A stretch of DNA of 36,562 bases from JAUVUV01 sp964548275 (lineage in GTDB: Bacteria; Gemmatimonadota; Glassbacteria; GWA2-58-10): assembly GCA_964548275.1 (NCBI GenBank), contig CAZJQI010000045.1, positions 1-36,562 of the forward strand. The letters are read 5' to 3'. The number at the start of each line of letters is the position of its first letter. Position 1 is the first letter of the stretch. A program made the translations under genes and the position numbers. Shown piece by piece: positions 8,711 through 18,401 of this stretch. The notes beneath the pieces are model-generated. The model worked only from the letters and a program-made list of their open reading frames with translations. It was not told where the DNA came from and made no database searches.

Positions 8711-10050
8711 CTGCCCTCCTCAGCGGCCAGACGCTCCCTGGCCAGGGTCTGTGCCTTTGAGGCCAGAGCCAGGCAGAGCCAGAGAAATTTTGAATTGAAA
8801 ATAGAAACCCCGATACCTCCAGCCATGACATAGGCCAGAAGCACGGTAGTGATCCAGGGAATTTTACTGCGCGGCAGGGTTTCCTCGCGCCAGATATTCC
8901 ATAAAATAAGCCCCAGCAGAACCAACCCGACAATTCCCAGTTCAGTGACCACTTTAAAATAAAGGTTGTGAGGGTCGCGGCTGGGAACTTGATCCTTGCG
9001 TATGCCTGGGGTATCCGCGCGATAGCGGTTATAAACCACCGGAAACTGATAGTATCCCACCCCAAGAACAGGATTGTCAGCGAATATCTTGCCTGCCACA
9101 AGCCAGATATCGAAACGGTCGCTGCCTCTTTCTCTAAGGGCAAGCAACATGCTGGCCCGCTGGATCAAGGTTATATTGACAAGCCCCATGGCAAAAGAAG
9201 CCGATATTACTCCAGTCAGAACAGCCCCGACAATCAGTATGTTGCGCAGCCTGTTTTTGGTATACCAGAGGAACACAATCAGTCCCGTACCCACAGCCAG
9301 CCAGCCCGAACGGCTCTGCGCCAGGATCAGTGGAAAAACTAAAAGGCAAGCAAACAGGGCCGAACCCAGTTTAAGCCAGCTATTTTTCAGCATCGAGGTC
9401 AGGTACAGGCTGGCGATGATTGCCAATCCTACTGTCATTGCGTAACCGTTCGGATCCTGGGCCTCAAAAGTACGCGCCCTCTCGATGATATTGGTCACGA
9501 AAAGGTTGATCGAAAGCTGGCTTGTGGCCACCGCCCCGAACAAAAGGCTGGCCATTACGATGCGGAAATCCCTTTCGTGCTCGATCACGTTGATAGTCAG
9601 CAGAAAAAGAAGGACCAGTTGGGCGAAAGTGCCGTAATACGGTGCGGCTCCTTCCGGATCAGGGGCCCAGAGAAAAGAAACCCCCGCCCAGAGGAAAAGA
9701 ACCAGCGCTGCGACAAACGTACTGTTAATCCGCACCCTCTTGCGGTAAATAACCATGTGTGCTAACCACGCCCCGAAAACCCCGATTCCGATCAGGCGGA
9801 TTTCTGTCATTTCCAACTGGCCAGCGTAAATCCCCTCAACAGTCAGCAGGGAGCAGATAAGAGCCAGACCCCAGACAGGCCGCCAGACAGTCAGCACCAG
9901 ATAACAGGTTCCCGCAAATATGCTACAGGCCAATGCCAGGGGCAGCACGCTAAAAAGAAAAACCAGGGCCAGGCCAGCCAAGATCGCCAGCCCGATTAAA
10001 AAAGACTGGTATCTCCCGGCCGATAAATCCCGAACACTGCTCATCTCCAT
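8707..10050 (-). CDS. O-antigen ligase / polymerase family membrane protein
   Basis: A 447-residue, very hydrophobic protein with about 11-12 predicted membrane segments. It has the Wzy_C/WaaL-type large periplasmic loop near residues 310-385 ending in RDPHNLYFKVVTELGIVG, where the conserved His precedes the next membrane helix. Such enzymes join undecaprenyl-linked glycan to lipid A core or another acceptor, or polymerise repeat units, at the periplasmic face. The gene is first in the operon running to the SDR at 6770. An in-frame ATG at 10044 is better spaced from AGAGG than the first ATG. Ligase versus polymerase cannot be decided. Confidence 0.85.
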   Translation of the reverse strand: MEMSSVRDLSAGRYQSFLIGLAILAGLALVFLFSVLPLALACSIFAGTCYLVLTVWRPVWGLALICSLLTVEGIYAGQLEMTEIRLIGIGVFGAWLAHMVIYRKRVRINSTFVAALVLFLWAGVSFLWAPDPEGAAPYYGTFAQLVLLFLLTINVIEHERDFRIVMASLLFGAVATSQLSINLFVTNIIERARTFEAQDPNGYAMTVGLAIIASLYLTSMLKNSWLKLGSALFACLLVFPLILAQSRSGWLAVGTGLIVFLWYTKNRLRNILIVGAVLTGVISASFAMGLVNITLIQRASMLLALRERGSDRFDIWLVAGKIFADNPVLGVGYYQFPVVYNRYRADTPGIRKDQVPSRDPHNLYFKVVTELGIVGLVLLGLILWNIWREETLPRSKIPWITTVLLAYVMAGGIGVSIFNSKFLWLCLALASKAQTLARERLAAEEGR

Positions 10051-10187
10051 ACCTCTGAAATTACTTGAAAAGTCTGATTGAATTCTTGCAACTGTTTAAT
10101 ATATCCATTATTATCTTTCAATCCAAAAGGTTTGTAAAACGTCGCCCCTGTGCCGTTTCACTTTCTTTCTTGCCTTTTCGATAAACA

Positions 10188-11285
10188 ATGAGAGAAAAAA
10201 GCGCTAAAATTCTAATGGTGGGTCCTTTACCGCCACCGTTTTCTGGTGGAATAGCCAGTTTCATTCACGGGATCCGCACCTGTTCAGCTCTGGCTGAGTT
10301 TGAGATTCATTACCTGAACACCATGGTTTCAAAGCTTGTGCGCAAATCGGTTTCCCGGCGGGTGCTATTCAGTCTTTGGCTGCTCACAAAACTTTGTGCC
10401 TGTTTAACGCACAATCGCCCGCAACTGGCGCACATCCACTCCTCGGCCTTCTTCTCGTTTTACGAAAAGTCAGTCATGCTGATAATCTGCCGCCTTTTCG
10501 GGGTCAGGACAATACTTCACCTGCATAGCGGTCATTTCCACCGCTTTTACAGCAGCACCCGGATTAAATTTTTCGTCCGTTTTGCTCTTAACCGTACCGG
10601 CACGGTGATAGCTGTCTCGCCGTACTGGAAAACCTATTTCGAAAAGCTTTGCCGAAAGCCGGTAGCCTGCGTGCCCAACTTTGCGACTCCGAAATTTTTC
10701 CTGCCCGAGCAATGTGGCGCCCCGGATGGAGATATCCTCTTTGTCGGTAAACTTTCTAGGGAAAAGGGAATTTTCGACCTTCTCGAGGCAGTCTCGATTT
10801 TACGGAAGCAGGGGTTTTCGAACCGGCTGGTGCTCGCTGGCACCGCCTCTGGGTATGAAGAGTTTGAACGGATAAAAAATGACATCGCGCAGCCGGGGTT
10901 GAAACCGGCAGACTTGGTTTTGGAGGCAGAACCCGGAAAAGTCAGGCAGCTCGTTGAAAAAGCCGCCCTTTTCGTGATTCCCTCCTATGTTGAAGGGCTG
11001 CCGATTGCCATGCTTGAGGCAATGGCCGCCCATCTGCCGGTGGTGGCAAGTCCGGTGGGCGGTATTCCGGATGCGATCAAAGACGGGGAGAACGGCTATC
11101 TGGTAGCACCCGGAAACGCTGCCGCGCTGGCAGAAAAAATCAGCCTTCTGCTTAAAAACGAGGTTCTGCGCCAACGCATGGGGGAAGCCGGTTACAGAAC
11201 CGCCTCCGAATTCTACCACGCCGACTGCGCAGCAGAACAGCTTGCCGACCTCTATAAATCGATCCTCGAAAACCAATCCCGCTGA
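10188..11285 (+). CDS. Glycosyltransferase family 4
   Basis: A 365-residue GT-B enzyme, divergent from the O-antigen ligase across 137 bases. The N-terminal domain starts with VGPLPPPFSGGIASF, a glycine loop typical of GT4. The C-terminal domain has FVGKLSREKGIFDLLEA and EGLPIAMLEAMAAHLPVV with the E-x7-E pair, then GGIPDAI, which bind the nucleotide sugar. It probably adds a sugar to the same surface glycan. No clear ribosome site precedes the ATG. Confidence 0.9.
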   Translation: MREKSAKILMVGPLPPPFSGGIASFIHGIRTCSALAEFEIHYLNTMVSKLVRKSVSRRVLFSLWLLTKLCACLTHNRPQLAHIHSSAFFSFYEKSVMLIICRLFGVRTILHLHSGHFHRFYSSTRIKFFVRFALNRTGTVIAVSPYWKTYFEKLCRKPVACVPNFATPKFFLPEQCGAPDGDILFVGKLSREKGIFDLLEAVSILRKQGFSNRLVLAGTASGYEEFERIKNDIAQPGLKPADLVLEAEPGKVRQLVEKAALFVIPSYVEGLPIAMLEAMAAHLPVVASPVGGIPDAIKDGENGYLVAPGNAAALAEKISLLLKNEVLRQRMGEAGYRTASEFYHADCAAEQLADLYKSILENQSR

Positions 11286-11423
11286 GCCTGTTCCGGACCG
11301 TGCCTTCGAGATCGAAAAGCTCCTTTTTGGCATTAGAACATTGTAATTGACAAGGAGATAGGCCCAAGTTTAAGTTTCTTAAAGCTCATAAATAGATTCA
11401 ATAATTTGGATACAGAGAAAAAG

Positions 11424-12713
11424 ATGGCCGAGAAAAAGCGGATGAAAATTCTGATGCTGACCCAGTACTTTTATCCCGAGGTCGGGGCGACACAGACCCG
11501 GATATACGAATTCGCCAAAAATCTGATCGACCATGGGCATGAAGTCACGGTGATCACCGAGGTTCCCAACCATCCAATCGGTATCATACACGAAAAATAC
11601 CAGGGGCAGCTCTTTGTCATAGAGGAATACGACAGGATTCGCGTGATCAGGGTCTGGGTCTGGGCCAGGCAGAAAAAGAACTTTTTCAACAGGATTCTCT
11701 TTTATCTGTCTTACATGGTGATGAGCTTTTTCGCCGGGCTTTATTTCAAGGGCCGCTACGACATTATTTTCGCCACCAGCCCCCCGCTGTTCGTGGGGGT
11801 TTCAGGATACCTGCTCTCCATATTCCGGCGCGGCAAGTTCGTGCTGGATGTGCGCGACCTCTGGCCTGCCGCGGCAACCGCCCTGGGAGAGCTGTCGAAC
11901 AGCCGGATCGTGTCGCTTGCGGAGAAAATCGAGAGGATTCTGTACAAGAACGCCGATGCCATTGTAGCGGTAACCCGGGGATTCTGCGAGTTTATCGAAA
12001 AGAAAGTGAAGGATGGAAAGAAGATCCACTACATTCCCAACGGTACGGTGGTGGACCTTTTCAAGCCTCAGCCTCCGGATCAGGAACTCAAGAAAAGCCT
12101 GGGCCTGGAGGGCAAGTTCGTAGTGACCTTTGCCGGCACGCTCGGTATCGCCCAGGGCCTCTGGTCGATAATCCACTCGGCCAAGCTGCTGCGGCATTAT
12201 AAGAATATCGCCCTGCTTTTTATCGGAGATGGGCCGGTCAAGCAAAACCTGATCGAGCTGGCCCGGGAACTCAAGCTGAACAATGCCTTTTACCATCCCC
12301 AGGTGCCGGTCAACAAAATCACGCCCTATCTAAATATTTCGGACCTTCTGCTGGTTTCGCTCAAAAACGACGTGGTGTTCGACACTTTTATCCCCTCGAA
12401 AATGTTCGATTTCATGTCCTGCGGCAAGCCGATTATCCTTTCGGTCAACGGCGAGGCTAGGCGTATTTTCGATGAGGCAGATGCCGGGATATATGCCAAA
12501 CCGGAAAATTTTTACGACTTGAGCGACGCGATTATCAAGCTTTACGAGAACCCGGAGCTCTGCCGCCGCTACGGTGAAAACGGCCGCAACTACGTGATAC
12601 GGAACTTTTCACGCAAAGAGCAGGCACAGAAAGTGGAAAAATTGTTCGAAAGCCTGCTCGAACCCACCGAACTGGACAGCCACATGCCCAAGCCGCTGCC
12701 CCTGAGGGCCTGA
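11424..12713 (+). CDS. Glycosyltransferase family 4 (WbuB-like)
   Basis: A 429-residue GT4 enzyme of the WbuB/WcaI-like type. The N-terminus LTQYFYPEVGATQTRIYEFA followed by GHEVTVITEVPNHP is characteristic of transferases that handle N-acetylated hexosamines in O-antigen and capsule loci. A hydrophobic stretch (about residues 95-115) probably contacts the membrane. VRDLWP and later FVVTFAGTLGIAQG and FDFMSCGKPII are consistent with the family. Starts at 11406 (TTG), 11424 (ATG) and 11442 (ATG) are all possible; 11424 was chosen because it is the first ATG after a purine-rich stretch. It runs in the same direction as the previous GT4 gene. Confidence 0.85.
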   Translation: MAEKKRMKILMLTQYFYPEVGATQTRIYEFAKNLIDHGHEVTVITEVPNHPIGIIHEKYQGQLFVIEEYDRIRVIRVWVWARQKKNFFNRILFYLSYMVMSFFAGLYFKGRYDIIFATSPPLFVGVSGYLLSIFRRGKFVLDVRDLWPAAATALGELSNSRIVSLAEKIERILYKNADAIVAVTRGFCEFIEKKVKDGKKIHYIPNGTVVDLFKPQPPDQELKKSLGLEGKFVVTFAGTLGIAQGLWSIIHSAKLLRHYKNIALLFIGDGPVKQNLIELARELKLNNAFYHPQVPVNKITPYLNISDLLLVSLKNDVVFDTFIPSKMFDFMSCGKPIILSVNGEARRIFDEADAGIYAKPENFYDLSDAIIKLYENPELCRRYGENGRNYVIRNFSRKEQAQKVEKLFESLLEPTELDSHMPKPLPLRA

Positions 12714-12752
12714 ACGAGTAGAGGATAAAACGAAAAAGGAGTTCGCTAATTC

Positions 12753-14024
12753 ATGCTTGAGCTGAAATTTATCCGCAACAACCTCGAGATCGTAGCCAGG
12801 GGGATCAGTGCGAAAAATGCAGATGCCGATCTCGACGCGCTGCTGGCCCTGGATGAAAAAAGGCGCGAGCTTCTGGCGTCGAGCGAAAATCTCAAGGCCG
12901 AACGCAACAGGGCGAACCAGGAAATTGCCAGAGCGAAAAAGGGCGGCAGGCCGGACCCGGCACTGATCGAACGGATGAAAAAAATCTCCAGCCGGATCAA
13001 GGCCCTCGATACCGAGGTGGCCGGGCTGGAAGACGATATCCACCAAAGGCTGCTTGCAATTCCCAACCTTCCACACGAGAGTGTCCCGCTGGGCGCCAGC
13101 GAGGAGGATAACAAGGAGATCAAGCGTTGGGGCGAGCCGAAAGAGTTCGCTTACGAACCAAGGCCGCACTGGGAAATCGGTGAACAGCTCGGGATTCTGG
13201 ACGGCAGGCGGGCAAGCAAGCTTGCAGGCAGCGGCTTTGCGCTTTTCAACGGAGTGGGGGCGCTGCTCGAGCGGGCGCTGATCAACTGGATGCTCGACGT
13301 GCATATCACCAAGCAGGGATACACAGAGGTATCCACTCCTTTCATTGTCACCCGCGACTGCATGGTGGCCACGGGACAGCTTCCCAAGATGGAGGAGGAC
13401 ATGTATCTGGTGGAGGTCGACGACCTGTTCCTGATCCCCACAGCCGAGGTGCCGGTGACCAATCTGCACCGCGAGGAAATCCTCGACAGCAGCAGGCTTC
13501 CCCTGTATTACACAGCCTACACACCCTGTTTCCGGCGCGAGGCGGGAAGCTACGGCAAGGACACCAGGGGGCTGATCCGCATCCACCAGTTCGACAAGGT
13601 GGAAATGGTCAAGTTCGTGAAGCCGGAAACGAGCTACGGGGAGCTCGAGTCCCTGCTCGCCGACGCCGAACAACTGCTTCAGATGCTGGACCTTCACTAC
13701 CGGGTGCTCGAGCTCTGCACTGCCGATCTATCCTTTGCCTCCTCCAAGTGCTACGATATCGAGGTCTGGGCTCCGGGCGCAAACAGTTACCTGGAGGTGA
13801 GCTCCTGCAGCAATTTCGAATCATTCCAGGCCCGGCGCGCCGGAATCCGCTACCGCCCGGAGCAGGGTGCGAAACCTGAGTACGTGCATACATTGAACGG
13901 CAGCGGCCTTGCCCTGCCGCGCACGGTGGCCGCCCTTCTTGAGACCTACCAGAACCCGGACGGCTCGGTGACGATCCCAGAGGTGCTGCGGCCCTACATG
14001 CGGGGTATGGAGAGGATAGGGTAG
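12753..14024 (+). CDS. serS: Seryl-tRNA synthetase
   Basis: SerS charges tRNA-Ser (and tRNA-Sec if present) with serine. The 423-residue product has the usual length. An N-terminal coiled-coil arm spans about residues 30-100. Class II motifs follow: motif 1 near 168-200, TAEV at 230-233, motif 2 near 255-283 (CFRREAGSYGKDTRG) and motif 3 with NGSGLALPR at 382-390. AAGGAG precedes the ATG by nine bases. It lies 39 bases after the WbuB-like gene and may be cotranscribed with it. It is the last GC-rich gene before the AT-rich island. Confidence 0.97.
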   Translation: MLELKFIRNNLEIVARGISAKNADADLDALLALDEKRRELLASSENLKAERNRANQEIARAKKGGRPDPALIERMKKISSRIKALDTEVAGLEDDIHQRLLAIPNLPHESVPLGASEEDNKEIKRWGEPKEFAYEPRPHWEIGEQLGILDGRRASKLAGSGFALFNGVGALLERALINWMLDVHITKQGYTEVSTPFIVTRDCMVATGQLPKMEEDMYLVEVDDLFLIPTAEVPVTNLHREEILDSSRLPLYYTAYTPCFRREAGSYGKDTRGLIRIHQFDKVEMVKFVKPETSYGELESLLADAEQLLQMLDLHYRVLELCTADLSFASSKCYDIEVWAPGANSYLEVSSCSNFESFQARRAGIRYRPEQGAKPEYVHTLNGSGLALPRTVAALLETYQNPDGSVTIPEVLRPYMRGMERIG

Positions 14025-14086
14025 GTAGATTTTTTTTTAAACATAAGCTATATATTAAGTAAAATTTTATTTAAAATTAGGATTAG

Positions 14087-14743
14087 ATGATGAAAACCAA
14101 GCTTGATATTAATGATTTATGCAAAGAAGCTGCCGATTTTTCTAAAATTCAATCTAAAACTGAGGAACCTGACTTATACGGAGTAACCGATGGTAAAGCT
14201 GTAGGAACATATTTGGAACATAAATTTCAGAGTAGATTAGAAGAAAAATTCATATATGAGCGAGGATGTTCCGCAAAAGGAATTGATTTTCCAGAACTTT
14301 TGGTAGATATAAAAGTAACAAGTATAAAACAGCCACAATCATCATGTCCTTATAAAACAGCTAGACAAAAAATATTTGGGTTGGGGTATTCACTTTTAGT
14401 TTTTGTTTATGAAAAAATTGATAATGAAAAATCAAAGAGTTCTATTTTAAAAATATTGCATAATATTTTTATTAAATCACATCGAACCGCTGATTTTCAA
14501 ATGACAAAGGGATTACGACAAATTTTTGAAAATGAAGGCAATAAGGATGATATAATTGCTTTCTTGTTTGATAGAAACTTGCCTGTTGATGAAATAGAAG
14601 CGAATAAAATTGCAGAAATTTTATTAAAAAATAAACCTGAACAAGGATATCTTACTATTTCAAATGCATTGCAATGGCGACTACAATATAGCCGGGTTAT
14701 TGAAAAAGCTGGTAGTCAAGAAGGTATAAATCGCATTATATGA
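14087..14743 (+). CDS. Probable type II restriction endonuclease
   Basis: A 218-residue protein encoded in very AT-rich DNA. Residues 60-110 resemble a PD-(D/E)xK nuclease core: AKGIDFP (Asp67), then VDIKVTS with Asp74 and Lys76, and upstream Glu44 in GTYLEHKF. QPQSSCPYKTARQKIFGLGY after the core resembles a conserved stretch in a group of type II enzymes, from memory only. The gene lies 13 bases before an N6-adenine methyltransferase gene on the same strand, the standard arrangement of a restriction pair. The target sequence cannot be predicted. AGGATTAG precedes the ATG. Confidence rests on the motif together with the methyltransferase neighbour. Confidence 0.75.
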   Translation: MMKTKLDINDLCKEAADFSKIQSKTEEPDLYGVTDGKAVGTYLEHKFQSRLEEKFIYERGCSAKGIDFPELLVDIKVTSIKQPQSSCPYKTARQKIFGLGYSLLVFVYEKIDNEKSKSSILKILHNIFIKSHRTADFQMTKGLRQIFENEGNKDDIIAFLFDRNLPVDEIEANKIAEILLKNKPEQGYLTISNALQWRLQYSRVIEKAGSQEGINRII

Positions 14744-14756
14744 TTGAGGAATAAAA

Positions 14757-16307
14757 ATGATATATAAGAAAAAATTAAAAATAGAATTTGGAGATTTCCA
14801 AACACCATTAGATTTTGCCAAACAAGTTTGTAAAGTATGCCTCAAAAATAGAATAAAACCAAAGACAATAATTGAGCCAACTTGTGGAACTGGAAATTTT
14901 ATTGAAGCTGCTATCGATTGTTTTAACTATTATAATAAAATTATTGGTTTTGAAATTAATAAAGATTATTTAAACATTGCCTATAAAAAGGAAAATATTA
15001 TTAAAAATAGAAAACGAGTTGAACTATTACAAGGTGACTTTTTCTATATTAATTGGAAAAATGTACTATATAAACAAAAAGAACCTTTGTTAATTATTGG
15101 AAACTTCCCTTGGGTAACAAACGCTACTGTAAGTTCTATTGGTGGTTCAAATATACCACAAAAATCTAATTTTCTTAACCATAAAGGTTTTGATGCAATT
15201 ACTGGTAAGAGTAACTTTGATATATCCGAATGGATGCTAATACAAGTTGTAGATTGGTTTAAATTAAAAAGAGGGGCTTTTGCATTTTTATGCAAAACAC
15301 AAGTAGCTAGAAAAATATTAGAATATATTCATAGAAATAAAGTAGATATGACAAATTCAGAAATATACAAAATTGATGCCATGAAAATTTTTGGGGCAGC
15401 TGTTGATGCTTGCCTTTTTCTATGTGAATTTACAGATGAAGAAAAAAAAGAAGATTGTAAGATATTTGAAAATATTTTGGATGATAAACCCAATATTATT
15501 ATAGGATATAGAGATAACTTTCTATTGTCTAATATATCTGCATTTGAAAATACAAAACATTTGATTGGGAAAACAGAATTAAAATGGAGATCTGGGATAA
15601 AACATGACTGTTCAAAGGTTATGGAATTTTCAGAAAATGATGGAGTTCTCTTTAACGGTCTAGGGGAAATTGTAGATTTAGAGGATAAATATATTTTCCC
15701 TTTACTCAAAGGAACAGATGTAGGTAAAGGAATAGTTTCAAAACCCCAAAAAAAGATGTTGGTTACACAACATTTCGTTGGTGAAGATACAAAATTAATT
15801 TCCAAAAAAGCACCTAAAACTTGGAATTACTTATTAAAACATTCTCTCTTTTTTGAAAAACGCGGGAGTTCAATCTATAAAAATAATCCGCGTTTCTCAA
15901 TATTTGGTGTAGGAAAATATACATTTGCACCTTGGAAAGTAGCTATAAGCAGCTTGCATAAAAAATTGTCATTCCATGTTGTAGGGCCATATAAAAATAT
16001 GCCAGTAGTTTTTGATGATACTGTCTATTTTATATCTTTTGAGAATAAAGAAGAAGCAACAGTCCTTTGTGACTTGCTTAATGCAGAAAAGGCTAAAGAA
16101 TTCTTCTCTTCATTTATATTTTGGGATTCTAAGCGTCCTATTAAAACATCCATATTAAATAAACTAGACATAGAAAAGCTTGCTGATCTTTCTGGTAAAA
16201 AAGGAAAAATTAAAACTTTTATAAAAAGAAATTACAAGGATAAAAATAAAAATTTTTATTATAAAACTAAGTCTCAATTTCAATTAAAACCCTCAAATAA
16301 TAAATAA
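14757..16307 (+). CDS. Type II DNA adenine-N6 methyltransferase
   Basis: A 516-residue S-adenosylmethionine-dependent methyltransferase that would protect host DNA from the endonuclease upstream. FGDFQTPLDFAKQV (residues 11-24) resembles motif X, PTCGTGNF (41-48) is motif I for SAM binding, and GNFPW (115-119) is motif IV. The order X-I-IV with a C-terminal target-recognition part fits gamma-class amino-methyltransferases such as the TaqI group. The catalytic tetrapeptide is NFPW rather than the common NPPY, a documented but less frequent variant. The C-terminal 250 residues probably contain the recognition domain. The gene is strongly AT-rich and Lys/Asn/Ile-rich, unlike its neighbours. GAGGAA precedes the ATG. 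Confidence 0.88.
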   Translation: MIYKKKLKIEFGDFQTPLDFAKQVCKVCLKNRIKPKTIIEPTCGTGNFIEAAIDCFNYYNKIIGFEINKDYLNIAYKKENIIKNRKRVELLQGDFFYINWKNVLYKQKEPLLIIGNFPWVTNATVSSIGGSNIPQKSNFLNHKGFDAITGKSNFDISEWMLIQVVDWFKLKRGAFAFLCKTQVARKILEYIHRNKVDMTNSEIYKIDAMKIFGAAVDACLFLCEFTDEEKKEDCKIFENILDDKPNIIIGYRDNFLLSNISAFENTKHLIGKTELKWRSGIKHDCSKVMEFSENDGVLFNGLGEIVDLEDKYIFPLLKGTDVGKGIVSKPQKKMLVTQHFVGEDTKLISKKAPKTWNYLLKHSLFFEKRGSSIYKNNPRFSIFGVGKYTFAPWKVAISSLHKKLSFHVVGPYKNMPVVFDDTVYFISFENKEEATVLCDLLNAEKAKEFFSSFIFWDSKRPIKTSILNKLDIEKLADLSGKKGKIKTFIKRNYKDKNKNFYYKTKSQFQLKPSNNK

Positions 16308-16374
16308 ACAGATTGAAACAATTTCATTTCAGTTAATATTAGAAAATACAAGTTCTATTTTGTAAAATCTCATC

Positions 16375-17322
16375 CTATTTCGGGAACAGCTTCCAGAGCT
16401 CCTCGCGGCTGGGCCGGCGGCCGTATTCGCAGACCTCGAAAGCCTCCACGAACTGTACATTATCTGCGTGAGCTTTGCCGTAGCGCTCCGCAGCTTGCTC
16501 GTAATACCTGTTCTCCCTGCCCTTTCTGGCGCGAAAGCGCCTTTTCCTGTACCACTCGAACCGCTCTTCTTTGCCCTGGGGCACCTGGTTCAGAGAGCCG
16601 CCGATCCAGGGGAGCCATTCGAACATCTGGCTGTCCATCTCGGCCAGCGCGGCGATTTTTTTCTCTATCACCGCTCCAACATCCACCACCACATCGGCGA
16701 TAAAAGGATACGGCTTCTGGAAACGGTCGGAGAAATACATAAAAATCGGGTTGCGTTCCAATCTCGGAGTATCCGGGCAGATATTCGGCACGGCCACCAT
16801 GTAGGCCGCATCCTGCACCAGTTGTCCGGTGTAGCGGTGGTCAGGGTGGTAGTCATTGGGCCTGTGGCTAATCACGATATCGGCTTTCCAGTTGCGGATC
16901 GCGCGTATAACCGCCCAGCGGGCCTCGAGCGAAGGTACAAGCTCTCCGTCATGGAAATCCAGAGTACGCCAGCTCACTCCCAGGATCTTTGCAGCACGCC
17001 TGCCCTCTGCAGCCCGCCTGCGTGCCAGCGCCCCGCCGCCCTGGCTCTGGTGGCCGGCATCGCCGTTGGTTACAGAAACAAGCTGTACCCTGGCCCCGGC
17101 GGCTGCCCAGAGAGCCGCTGTGCCGCCGCCCTTTCCTTCGCAATCATCCGGGTGGGCGCCGATCATGATCACCCGCAATGGTTCCTTAATGTCTCTGACG
17201 GGTGCTTTACCGCCTTTGTAAACGGTCTGCGCCCCGGCAGGCTGAAAGAGGGCTAACCCAAGAAGCGCTGCCAGGAACATACCGGGTAAAGAGGAATTTT
17301 TAATCGCGATCATTTTTCGCAT
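16375..17322 (-). CDS. Secreted PIG-L/LmbE family deacetylase (copy 1)
   Basis: A 315-residue exported member of the PIG-L/LmbE metal-dependent deacetylases, which remove acetyl groups from N-acetylglucosamine-type substrates. A signal peptide (about residues 1-31, ending in AGAQ) precedes the domain. The metal and catalytic motif GAHPDD, the segment VTNGDAGHQS and HPDHR, which gives the third metal ligand, are all present. The ATG at 17322 follows AGGGAG placed right behind the stop of copy 2 (17335-17333), so the pair is coupled; a longer frame to 17397 would overlap copy 2 and lacks a start signal. The C-terminus CEYGRRPSREELWKLFPK is nearly the same in all three copies. Confidence 0.9.
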   Translation of the reverse strand: MRKMIAIKNSSLPGMFLAALLGLALFQPAGAQTVYKGGKAPVRDIKEPLRVIMIGAHPDDCEGKGGGTAALWAAAGARVQLVSVTNGDAGHQSQGGGALARRRAAEGRRAAKILGVSWRTLDFHDGELVPSLEARWAVIRAIRNWKADIVISHRPNDYHPDHRYTGQLVQDAAYMVAVPNICPDTPRLERNPIFMYFSDRFQKPYPFIADVVVDVGAVIEKKIAALAEMDSQMFEWLPWIGGSLNQVPQGKEERFEWYRKRRFRARKGRENRYYEQAAERYGKAHADNVQFVEAFEVCEYGRRPSREELWKLFPK

Positions 17323-17332
17323 ATCAGGCTCC

Positions 17333-18268
17333 CTACTTCGGAAAGAGATTCCAGAGTTCCTCGCGGCCGGGCCGGCTGCCGTACTCGCAGAGTTCAAAAA
17401 TTTCGGCGAATTTCACTTTCTCCCCACGCTCTTTGCCGTAGCGCTGGATCAGAACGTCCCTGCTCTTTTCCGTCCAGCCGAGCATCCGGGGGCTGCGCCA
17501 CTCTTTGAGCCATTTGAAACGCGCGGCCTTGTCCCTGGGTACCTCGTCCAGGTAACCTGCGATCCAGGGCAGCCACTCATACATCTGGCTTTCCATGGCA
17601 TCGATCGAGGCCCATTTCTTGTCCATAACGCGATCCACGTCCACTGCCACGTCCACAATAAATGGGTAGGGTTTTTTAAAGCGATCAGCGAAATACATAA
17701 AGATTGGATTTTTCTCAAGCCGCGGTGTGTCCGGGCAGAGATTGGGTACCGCGCACATGTAAGCCACATCCTGCACCAGTTGGCCGGTGTAGCGGTGGTC
17801 AGGATGGTAGTCGTTGGGCCGGTGGCTGATCACAATATCGGCTTGCCACTCACGGATGGCGCGCATAACCGCCTCCCGTGCACGCAGCGAGGGCACTAAT
17901 TCTCCATCGTGGAAATCGAGTGTGCGCCAGCTTACGCCCAGAAACTCTGCCGAGCGCCTGGATTCTGCTGCCCGCCTTCTGGCAAGCGCTCCGCCGCCCT
18001 GGCTCTGGTGGCCGGCATCACCGTTGGTCACACTTACCAGCATGACCTTGGCCCCCTGTTCGGCCCAGAGCGCGGCTGTGCCGCCACCCTTGACCTCGGC
18101 ATCATCCGGGTGGGCCCCGACCATGATCACCCGCAATGGATTCTTGCTCTCCCCTGCAGGAGCTTTACCTTCTTTGTAAACCGTTTGTGCACTGGCAATT
18201 TGCGTAAACGCTACCAGCAGCAAAACTGTCTGCAAAACGGTCAATAGTGGAAAAAATCGTTTCTGCAT
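17333..18268 (-). CDS. Secreted PIG-L/LmbE family deacetylase (copy 2)
   Basis: A 311-residue paralogue of copy 1 with a clear signal peptide (residues 1-27, ending in ASAQ). The mature sequence begins TVYKEGKAP, matching copy 1. Catalytic His53, Asp55 and Asp56 lie in AHPDD, Asp85 in NGDAGH and His155-His158 in HPDHR. The two proteins are alike along their whole length, so they arose by tandem duplication. The substrate is probably an N-acetylated sugar or glycan outside the cytoplasmic membrane, inferred from family and export. Confidence 0.9.
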   Translation of the reverse strand: MQKRFFPLLTVLQTVLLLVAFTQIASAQTVYKEGKAPAGESKNPLRVIMVGAHPDDAEVKGGGTAALWAEQGAKVMLVSVTNGDAGHQSQGGGALARRRAAESRRSAEFLGVSWRTLDFHDGELVPSLRAREAVMRAIREWQADIVISHRPNDYHPDHRYTGQLVQDVAYMCAVPNLCPDTPRLEKNPIFMYFADRFKKPYPFIVDVAVDVDRVMDKKWASIDAMESQMYEWLPWIAGYLDEVPRDKAARFKWLKEWRSPRMLGWTEKSRDVLIQRYGKERGEKVKFAEIFELCEYGSRPGREELWNLFPK

Positions 18269-18401
18269 GCTCCAGCCTCCTTTTCGCTTGGTACTGGACA
18301 GATAAGGTTTGGACGCTCAAAGCGCTGTCACGCGTTAAAATAAGGTTTATCGGCAATATAATAACCAAATTCTCAAGCTCAATAAATTCTTATCAGGAGC
18401 C

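Noticed and set aside
12609..13697. 362-codon minus-strand open frame
   Set aside because: It is antisense to serS (and the end of the GT4 gene); the translated product has no recognisable domain, and the plus strand carries all SerS motifs.
14025..16374. R-M island as part of a transposon or integron
   Set aside because: No transposase, integrase, terminal inverted repeat or target duplication could be found at either edge.
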